DNA from: Shewanella yunxiaonensis
GTDB taxonomy: Bacteria > Pseudomonadota > Gammaproteobacteria > Enterobacterales > Shewanellaceae
NCBI RefSeq assembly: GCF_018223345.1
Contig: NZ_CP073587.1
Span: 2,515,001-2,579,000 of the forward strand
Direction of reading: 5' to 3'
DNA: 64,000 nt
In this document: positions 57,927-64,000 of the stretch, piece by piece
How the letters are laid out: the number at the start of each line of letters is the position of its first letter
Position numbering within the stretch: position 1 is the stretch's first letter
Notes under the pieces: model-generated
The model's database searches: none
The model's input: only the letters and a program-made list of their open reading frames with translations
What the model was told of the DNA's origin: nothing
Translations under genes and position numbers: made by a program

Positions 57927-58368
57927 CCCCAAGACGCTCTGGTGTGCGCCACAAATGTTACAGTGACTTACCACCAATCACGCATAATTTTACCGGATAG
58001 CATCTAACAAAGGTACATTGTTACAAGTTGATGCGCCACTTGGCAAAGTAACAATTCGCCTCGATAGTTGCGCAGATGATGGATGCCCCGCATTTACGAC
58101 AGAAATGGTTGAAAACTTTTTTAATTACATATAGCTACTTCCGCGCTGGAATAATGTAACTGTTAATGTCCAAGCATCATGGTGTCATTTGGGAATTCTT
58201 GCAAAAACGCTTAGCCACTTGAATATATTCTCACGGTTGACCACATAAGTACTCGCCCCGGTACAGACAAATTTACAAGGTTGGCCCGAGGCGGTAATCT
58301 TGTGACTTTCATGCAAGGATTTTTGCATAGTAATGCGCGGCCGATAGGCCAACACTCAAATAATAACA
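57927..58368. other. Intergenic region DUF998/yjiH
   Basis: 442 bases. A plus-strand frame from TTG 58018 to the stop at 58134 encodes 38 residues with protein-like composition (VDAPLGKVTIRLDSCADDGC) but has no clear ribosome site; it may be the remnant of a longer gene. No terminator or obvious promoter is recognised in the remainder. Confidence 0.4.
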
Positions 58369-59739
58369 ATGGGCCTAAACGTGACCGAACCTCGTAACCA
58401 TAATATAAAAACCATCCTCACTTTTATTATTCCTTCCCTGATCGGTGTTTTATTGTTTATGACACCCGTCAGTTTTAACGATGCCATCACCATTCCCGTT
58501 GCCATTCTCGCCAAAGGCTTACAACATTTACTGAATGATTATCTCACCACCATCATTTTAGTTGTTGCCCTGTTTATGGCATCGGCAACATTGCTGGTCA
58601 AAATTTTTCGCCCCAAGGCTGTTAGGACACATCACTTTCTCAATGCATTGTTCAATATCAGTCCATTCTGGCTTCTAGTAAGGGTAACTGGTGCAACATT
58701 CGTCACCCTGACTTATTTGGGGATCGGTCCGGAGGCAATCCGTTCTGCGGATACGGGCGGTTTAGTCATGAACGATTTACTTCCCGTATTGTTCTGCGTG
58801 TTTTTCTTTGCAGGTTTGTTATTACCGCTGCTACTGAACTTTGGCTTATTGGAGTTGTTTGGCACCTTGTTGACCACTGTCATGCGGCCAGTATTTAATC
58901 TGCCAGGAAGAAGTGCCATCGACTGTATGGCATCATGGTTGGGAGATGGCAGCGTCGGCATTCTGCTGACAAGTAAACAGTATGAAGACAATTTTTATAC
59001 CCAACGGGAAGCCGCCATTATTGGGACAACCTTCTCAGCGGTCTCCATCACCTTCAGCTTGGTGGTAATTACTCAGGTTGGCTTGGAAGCAAAGTTTATT
59101 CCCTTTTATCTAACGGTATGCCTCGCTGGGGTGGTAGCAGCAATTGTGGTTCCTCGATTACCACCACTATGTTGGAAAAAAGATAACTATCTCAATGGCA
59201 CTCCGCGCAAAAAAGACGATGAAGCCGTACCAGAAGGTCATCATGCATTGTCTTGGGGGATTCATTTAGCGTTAAATAAAGCGGCACACACCGGTGGAGT
59301 AAGCAAGATCCTAGAAGAAGGCAGCAAAAACGTTATCGACATGATTTTTGGCATTATCCCCGTGGTGATGGCCATTGGCACGATTGCGCTGATGATTGCC
59401 GAATACACCCCCGTTTTTGATTATCTTGGGATGCCATTTATTCCATTACTCGAATTGTTGCACATTCCAGAAGCCGCTGAAGCGTCTAAAACCATTGTTG
59501 TGGGTTTTGCCGACATGTTTATTCCTTCAATTCTTGCCAGTAATGGAATTCACGCGGAAATTACCCGCTTTATCATTGCAGCACTATCAGTCACTCAGCT
59601 TATCTATATGAGCGAAGTCGGGGCACTGCTTATCGGCAGCAAGATACCTGTTAACGCCTGGGAGTTATTCGTTATCTTTTTACTACGTACACTCGTTACC
59701 CTTCCGGTTATTGCTGGAATGTCTCACTTGTTCTTCTAA
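58369..59739 (+). CDS. YjiH family membrane protein (nucleoside-recognition/gate domain)
   Basis: 456 residues with about ten membrane helices, containing two gate-domain halves: GRSAIDCMASWLGDGSVGIL (about 184-203) and VVGFADMFIPSILAS near 385. Resembles E. coli YjiH. Transported substrate unknown. No good ribosome site is visible before the ATG, so the start may be the GTG 12 bases downstream. Monocistronic, followed by a hairpin (59751-59780) lacking a T-run. Confidence 0.83.
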   Translation: MGLNVTEPRNHNIKTILTFIIPSLIGVLLFMTPVSFNDAITIPVAILAKGLQHLLNDYLTTIILVVALFMASATLLVKIFRPKAVRTHHFLNALFNISPFWLLVRVTGATFVTLTYLGIGPEAIRSADTGGLVMNDLLPVLFCVFFFAGLLLPLLLNFGLLELFGTLLTTVMRPVFNLPGRSAIDCMASWLGDGSVGILLTSKQYEDNFYTQREAAIIGTTFSAVSITFSLVVITQVGLEAKFIPFYLTVCLAGVVAAIVVPRLPPLCWKKDNYLNGTPRKKDDEAVPEGHHALSWGIHLALNKAAHTGGVSKILEEGSKNVIDMIFGIIPVVMAIGTIALMIAEYTPVFDYLGMPFIPLLELLHIPEAAEASKTIVVGFADMFIPSILASNGIHAEITRFIIAALSVTQLIYMSEVGALLIGSKIPVNAWELFVIFLLRTLVTLPVIAGMSHLFF

Positions 59740-59783
59740 TTTTTAGTGCGCGAAGGGTGATGTTTTATCATCCCCCTTCGTCA

Positions 59784-59801
59784 CTGTCATAAGACTGCCA
59801 T
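59784..59801 (+). promoter_or_regulatory. Pho box upstream of olsF-like gene
   Basis: CTGTCATAAGACTGCCAT consists of two seven-base direct repeats (CTGTCAT, CTGCCAT) separated by four A-rich bases, as in the PhoB consensus. It lies 105 bases before the acyltransferase gene, with TAACTT at 59829-59834 as a possible -10. Confidence 0.7.
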
Positions 59802-59905
59802 CCAGCCTTCATCTACCGGTCAATTTTCTAACTTATCTTCTGCCTGGATCTGCCCTACATCTGTATCGCTTTGGCGAGACATAATTAACAGTTCAGGACT
59901 CCATC

Positions 59906-61609
59906 ATGATTTTTACCGTCGACAAAGTCATCGAAGATAACCTGCCACAACTCAACAATAAGCCATGGCTCGTCAAACCCACCAAAGCAATGCTGCGCTA
60001 CCTCTTAAATGAACAACAGTGCAATGAAATAGCGTCTCAGTTTAGTCACTTAAAAGGGATAGACTTTGTTGAGCGGGTCCTTCAAACCTTTAATATCAGC
60101 TACACAGTACCAGATAATCAGCTCGAAAATGTGCCACCACAAGGGCGTGTAGTTATCTTTGCTAATCATCCTATTGGCTCGTTGGATGCGCTGGTTTTAA
60201 TAAAACTGTTAAATGAAATCAGAAGCGATTTGAAAGTGGTTGCCAATGAAATGCTGATGACCTTGGAACCCTTACACAATCTGTTGTTACCAGTAAAAAA
60301 TATGACTGGTGGCACGCCGCGCCAATATCTGGAAAAGATCCAAGAGCATTTACGCAATGATGCCGCAGTTTTAATCTTTCCTTCAGGTGAGGTCTCTCGT
60401 TTACGGCCTAATGGTGTAAGAGATACACGCTGGCATAGTGGCTTTTTACGGATGGCTATTAGTTGTGATGCGCCGTTGTTACCCATGTTTGTTGATGCGC
60501 GCAACTCTCCAACTTTTTATGGGGCGTCGATGTTGTACAAACCTTTGGCTACCTTACTGTTAGTCAAAGAGATGTTTAAACAGGCCAACAACAATCTGCC
60601 GGTACGGATCGGCGAGCTCATCCCGGCTGACGTGGTAAACGGGAATGATTTCCCGATTAAAACTAAAGTTAGCCTGCTGAAAAATCATTTATACCGCATT
60701 GGTAAAAATCGTGTTGGTTTATTCAGAACCCAGAGAGCCATTGCTCACCCAGAAAACCGTTTAGCGCTTTATAAAGCGCTAGCGGAATGCGAACTTCTAG
60801 GGGAAACGCAAGATAATAAGCAGATCTATCTTTACCGGCACCGAAGCAGTAATCCCATCATGCGAGAAATTGGTCGGCTCAGAGAAATGGCTTTCAGAGC
60901 TGTAGGAGAAGGCACTGGCGAGCGTCGTGACACTGATCAATATGACCTACATTACTTACATTTGGTGTTATGGGACCAAGCGGAGATGGAGTTGGTTGGT
61001 GCTTATCGTTTTGCCAGCGCACAGACATTACATGAGGCAGGTCAAACACTATATAGTGAGTCGTTATTTCATTATCAACCAGCGTTCACTCAGTATTTCC
61101 AGCACGGTCTGGAATTAGGGCGTAGTTTTGTCCAGCCGAAATACTGGGGCAAACGCAGCCTGGATTATCTCTGGTACGGTATTGGCGCGTTTCTGGCCAA
61201 GAACCCGCAATATCGTTATCTGTTTGGCCCAGTCACTATCAGTAATCAGTTACCGGCACCGGCTAAAGAAATGCTGGTCCACTTTTACCTGTCCCAGTTC
61301 CCATCAACACTACTAGCAGAATCACTCCATCCTTACTCAATATCCAGCATACGACAACAGGAACTGGATGCTTGTTACCAAGGGCTGGGGTACGAACAGG
61401 CGTTTAAACATCTCAAACAGACGCTTGCCAGTATGGGAGCGGCCGTGCCCACACTCTATAAGCAATATGGTGAACTGTGTCAGCCACAAGGAGTAAAATT
61501 TCTGGCTTTTGGTATTGATGCTGATTTTGCAGACTGTATCGATGGGCTGGTGCTGGTCGATATAGAAAAATTAAAAGAGAAAAAACGCTTACGTTACATT
61601 GGTTCGTAG
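59906..61609 (+). CDS. olsF: Probable bifunctional ornithine lipid synthase OlsF (acyltransferase + N-acyltransferase)
   Basis: 567 residues in two parts. The N-terminal half (about 60-270) is a PlsC-like acyltransferase with FANHPIGSLDAL (His88, Asp94) and FPSGEVSR. The C-terminal half (about 310-560) resembles OlsB/hemolysin-type GNAT acyltransferases (REMAFRAVGEGTGERRDTD, VGAYR). This layout is that of OlsF, which makes phosphorus-free ornithine lipids in one protein. A Pho box upstream fits induction by phosphate starvation. A generic lysophospholipid acyltransferase is the alternative. Confidence 0.78.
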   Translation: MIFTVDKVIEDNLPQLNNKPWLVKPTKAMLRYLLNEQQCNEIASQFSHLKGIDFVERVLQTFNISYTVPDNQLENVPPQGRVVIFANHPIGSLDALVLIKLLNEIRSDLKVVANEMLMTLEPLHNLLLPVKNMTGGTPRQYLEKIQEHLRNDAAVLIFPSGEVSRLRPNGVRDTRWHSGFLRMAISCDAPLLPMFVDARNSPTFYGASMLYKPLATLLLVKEMFKQANNNLPVRIGELIPADVVNGNDFPIKTKVSLLKNHLYRIGKNRVGLFRTQRAIAHPENRLALYKALAECELLGETQDNKQIYLYRHRSSNPIMREIGRLREMAFRAVGEGTGERRDTDQYDLHYLHLVLWDQAEMELVGAYRFASAQTLHEAGQTLYSESLFHYQPAFTQYFQHGLELGRSFVQPKYWGKRSLDYLWYGIGAFLAKNPQYRYLFGPVTISNQLPAPAKEMLVHFYLSQFPSTLLAESLHPYSISSIRQQELDACYQGLGYEQAFKHLKQTLASMGAAVPTLYKQYGELCQPQGVKFLAFGIDADFADCIDGLVLVDIEKLKEKKRLRYIGS

Positions 61610-61631
61610 TAAGTGTAATGCCGAATAGCCA

Positions 61632-61661
61632 AAAGGCATGGTAAGTAACTGCCATGCCTTT
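61632..61661. terminator. Bidirectional terminator olsF/tapY2
   Basis: AAAGGCATGG and CCATGCCTTT form a perfect 10-pair stem with a 10-base loop between the convergent genes. The minus strand continues TTTT. Confidence 0.8.
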
Positions 61662-61685
61662 CTACTACAACAGCGCTTTAATACT

Positions 61686-61976
61686 TCATCGCAGAGTTTG
61701 TTTATCCAGTTTCTTCGCTACTTCAGAACTGAATTCATCGGACATTTTCACGCATTCTTCAACGGCTTTGACGTAATAAGTCTTCCCTTTGGCATCGGTA
61801 CGTTTTGATGCCACTATAGTCGCCTGTTTAGCTGCAAAGTCATCTTCGTTCCACCGGTAGAAAGCAATCTCCTGACCTTTGGTCGTAAGCAAATAGCATT
61901 TATAACTCACTTTTGCTGCCATCGATGGTGCAGTCATAAAGGTCAGAAACAAACCACATACCAGATATTTATTCAT
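61686..61976 (-). CDS. tapY2: TapY2 family type IV pilus-associated protein
   Basis: 96-residue exported protein. Signal peptide 1-20 (MNKYLVCGLFLTFMTAPSMA), then a small domain with VSYKCYLLTTKGQEI and a second Cys (EECVKM), possibly disulfide-bonded. The ATG at 61976 starts the signal peptide; an upstream in-frame start runs into pilE. Named TapY2 by resemblance and by location beside pilY1/pilE. It overlaps the pilE end by four bases. Role in pilus assembly not known to me. Confidence 0.75.
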   Translation of the reverse strand: MNKYLVCGLFLTFMTAPSMAAKVSYKCYLLTTKGQEIAFYRWNEDDFAAKQATIVASKRTDAKGKTYYVKAVEECVKMSDEFSSEVAKKLDKQTLR

Positions 61977-62371
61977 TTCCAACACTCCGCCGAGGGCCCT
62001 TTTTCGCCAGTATCTGTCAAGGTAAGACTGCCACATTGAGTATCACGAGTTGCCTGTGAACCTTTCGGGGCGGCTGTTAATGTATAGCTGCTAGTTCCAG
62101 TAGAACTGACACTATAGAGTCCATTTTCAGTTACATAAGGACTGGCACTCAGGCCGAGCGCGGTCATATCGGTAGTATACGTCCGATTATCCAGGTAATA
62201 CTGTTCCTGCAAATTTGCAACCCGCAACAAAGCGGCCTGGCCTTCTGAGCGATTACTGCGTGTAATGTATTGAATATATGAAGGGTAGGCTATCGAGGCT
62301 AGGATACCCACAATAACCACCACAATCATCACTTCAATAAGCGTAAATCCCGTTAATTTTTTCATCTGCAT
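61973..62371 (-). CDS. pilE: Type IV minor pilin PilE
   Basis: Prepilin with a short basic leader and the peptidase site G|FTLIEVM (Glu5 of the mature protein), a hydrophobic helix IVVVIVGILASIAYPSYIQY, and two C-terminal cysteines for the pilin disulfide (TQCGSL, AECWK). About 132 residues. The ATG overlaps nothing but directly follows the pilY1 stop; ATG 62365 is an equal alternative. Confidence 0.9.
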   Translation of the reverse strand: MQMKKLTGFTLIEVMIVVVIVGILASIAYPSYIQYITRSNRSEGQAALLRVANLQEQYYLDNRTYTTDMTALGLSASPYVTENGLYSVSSTGTSSYTLTAAPKGSQATRDTQCGSLTLTDTGEKGPSAECWK

Positions 62372-64000
62372 TTATTGATTTTCATTTATATGATAGTAAA
62401 TACGGTTGGTAGTTAGTCCGCTCCCCAGATTGATCGTGCCGGTACAGGTACCATTTGTACATTCTCCCTTACCCACACCAATAATATATGCTTGGGAAAC
62501 ATTCCCCTTCCCCGGGTCGGGGACCACAATTTGTGGGGTATCAGGGATAGTGGTACCAATATCGTAGTAGGTACTACTATAACTTCGTGTGCCACGGTGC
62601 AAATCAAATACATATAGTCTCGCCTGACCGGTGCCACTATCACAGACACCGGTATCATAATTTAATATGCCAGACACTGGTGGAATGTAAGATGTAAAAT
62701 AAACCTTACCGTTATATATCAATGAAGCAGACAGAGTCTTTTCTCCGGTATCGGTGTAGTCATAATACCAACCTTTGGAACTAGACATATCCGTAGATGC
62801 TGAGATGGCACTTGATGAAACATCTACTAAATCAGATATCGTAATCGTCGAAGGTGTCGAGGTAAAATTTTGGGTTACCACGTTGCGATCCTGCAACATG
62901 AAATACATATCTTGCGTGTCTGTATCTAACGGATGAGTCCGATTGCCAGAGCCTAATGTCACCGCATCATAAGGAATAGTTTGAGCAGTTGTAACTGTCC
63001 CAGTGCTAGTAGTTGTAGTTATGATATTGCTAAATTGTGTTTGAGCTACAGTCGGCTCTGCAAAAAACATTCTGCCACTACCGCCATCTAGTGAGGCGAA
63101 TTTATAGATCCCCCAAGTTGACGTGTCTGTCGATGGCATATCCATGCGCCAAACGTTTCCAGCAATATCAGAGGCATAAAGTCTATCTGTAATACCATCG
63201 TTATTGCTATCTAATGCGGCAACTTTAGTCACCACACTGTTCACAGATGCCGTACCATCCGACGTAGAAAAAGTGTATATATGTTCGCCGGTCAAAGCAT
63301 CTGCAATATAAATTTCCTGCCCAGTTCCATCACTGGAGTCCATGCCTCCACCGAAAATCAACACAGGCTTATTGATTCCTTTACTGTCAACATAACCAGG
63401 TATTTCCGTGACCGTAGGTTCGGACCAACTATCGCCCATATCTTCAAATCCGGTGCTATTAGAATCAATTTTCCACCTTAAAGAGGGATCTCCAGAAGCT
63501 GTTACGTTCAATGCATAGTAAGACGTGCCACCTCGACGCATCCCCATATAAACAATCGCATTATTAATTGAGCCATTCGTATTATACGATTCGACATAAC
63601 TGACCGGCGACAAATCCATGCCATAAACACCATGTGCGCCACCATCTGAATAATTTTTTCTTAGAATGATGAGATTAGGTAGCAACTCCTTGGGAATGAA
63701 TGCCCAGTCTTCGCTGATAGTATTGGCACTATCGTTATCGGTAAACATGTGTACCAAGCCCTGATTGGTACCCAGGATTATTTTCACATTGGGAGCGCCA
63801 TCAGTGCCAAAATCAATTGCCAACGGCTTAGAATGCAACGGATCCCCCATAATATCTTTGCGGGGTTCCGATGTGTCACCATCGCCATCGTCATCGTCAA
63901 CGTCATAACCATAAAGCCACTTAATCGTGTTAGCTAAATAGGTATCTGTATAGTTACCACTGCTATCAATCAACGAAGTATCGATTGCATTCAGTTTTTG
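62372..64000 (-). CDS. pilY1: Type IV pilus tip/adhesin protein PilY1, C-terminal part (truncated by window)
   Basis: The C-terminal ~540 residues of a PilY1/TapY1 protein; the frame is open through the window edge, so the N-terminal part lies beyond 64000. The PQQ-type beta-propeller is visible (KIILGTNQGLVHMFTDNDSA, GDPLHSKPLAIDFG), with a calcium loop DSNNDGITD preceding RLYASDIAGNVWRMD. PilY1 supports pilus extension and surface adhesion. Followed by pilE with no spacer. Confidence 0.92.
   Translation of the reverse strand, partial: QKLNAIDTSLIDSSGNYTDTYLANTIKWLYGYDVDDDDGDGDTSEPRKDIMGDPLHSKPLAIDFGTDGAPNVKIILGTNQGLVHMFTDNDSANTISEDWAFIPKELLPNLIILRKNYSDGGAHGVYGMDLSPVSYVESYNTNGSINNAIVYMGMRRGGTSYYALNVTASGDPSLRWKIDSNSTGFEDMGDSWSEPTVTEIPGYVDSKGINKPVLIFGGGMDSSDGTGQEIYIADALTGEHIYTFSTSDGTASVNSVVTKVAALDSNNDGITDRLYASDIAGNVWRMDMPSTDTSTWGIYKFASLDGGSGRMFFAEPTVAQTQFSNIITTTTSTGTVTTAQTIPYDAVTLGSGNRTHPLDTDTQDMYFMLQDRNVVTQNFTSTPSTITISDLVDVSSSAISASTDMSSSKGWYYDYTDTGEKTLSASLIYNGKVYFTSYIPPVSGILNYDTGVCDSGTGQARLYVFDLHRGTRSYSSTYYDIGTTIPDTPQIVVPDPGKGNVSQAYIIGVGKGECTNGTCTGTINLGSGLTTNRIYYHINENQ

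Overview
The window reads as a chromosomal segment of a Shewanella-like marine gammaproteobacterium. The evidence is gene content and order: NAD-isocitrate dehydrogenase/rlmM/DUF423, pomAB, xseB-ispA-dxs, the frr-uppS-cdsA-dxr-rseP-bamA-skp-lpxD-fabZ-lpxA-lpxB-rnhB-dnaE block, map-glnD-dapD, yqcC-truC-yqcA, ubiTUV and a Tap-type minor pilin locus. I see no insertion sequence, prophage, CRISPR array, rRNA or tRNA gene.

Layout. 1-8.1 kb: isocitrate dehydrogenase, then a leftward group (rlmM, DUF423, alpha/beta hydrolase, gcvA), thiI, and the pomAB flagellar stator. 8.4-16.5 kb: xseB-ispA-dxs (isoprenoid precursor supply), a patatin lipase, a diguanylate cyclase, and a divergent pair made of an ATP-grasp ligase and a GNAT/C39-peptidase fusion. 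16.5-36.2 kb: a long leftward essential block (rpsB-tsf-pyrH-frr, then uppS-cdsA-dxr-rseP-bamA-skp-lpxDfabZlpxAB-rnhB-dnaE-tilS) joining translation, envelope biogenesis and replication. The rpsB leader looks like the S2-autoregulated type and several internal terminators divide the block. 36.5-40.7 kb: map-glnD-dapD in the opposite direction.

40.8-53.5 kb is accessory: purU, a PTS IIBC permease overlapping yqcA, truC, yqcC, DUF3549/DUF3301 genes, a CsrB-type regulatory RNA that I read on the minus strand (about 27 GGA motifs in 0.4 kb) with a GacA/UvrY-type upstream site, then DUF2789, DUF2310, syd, queF, a phosphopantetheinyl transferase, a DUF4382 lipoprotein and glutathione peroxidase.

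The most unusual stretch is 53.53-54.71 kb. Six intrinsic terminators on the plus strand lie in 1.1 kb with no protein gene. Five of the six segments share one layout: a TTCATCAT..CTCCCT core, a stem-loop often carrying CTAGCGC, and a GC stem with a T-run. I interpret this as a tandem family of sibling small RNAs with an anti-Shine-Dalgarno core. It is followed by ubiT/ubiUV (oxygen-independent ubiquinone synthesis) with a possible FNR-type site, a YjiH-family membrane protein, a probable bifunctional ornithine-lipid synthase with a Pho box, and finally tapY2, pilE and the 3' part of pilY1, which runs off the window end.

Function assignments come from motif recognition and remembered family sequences. 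No database search was possible.
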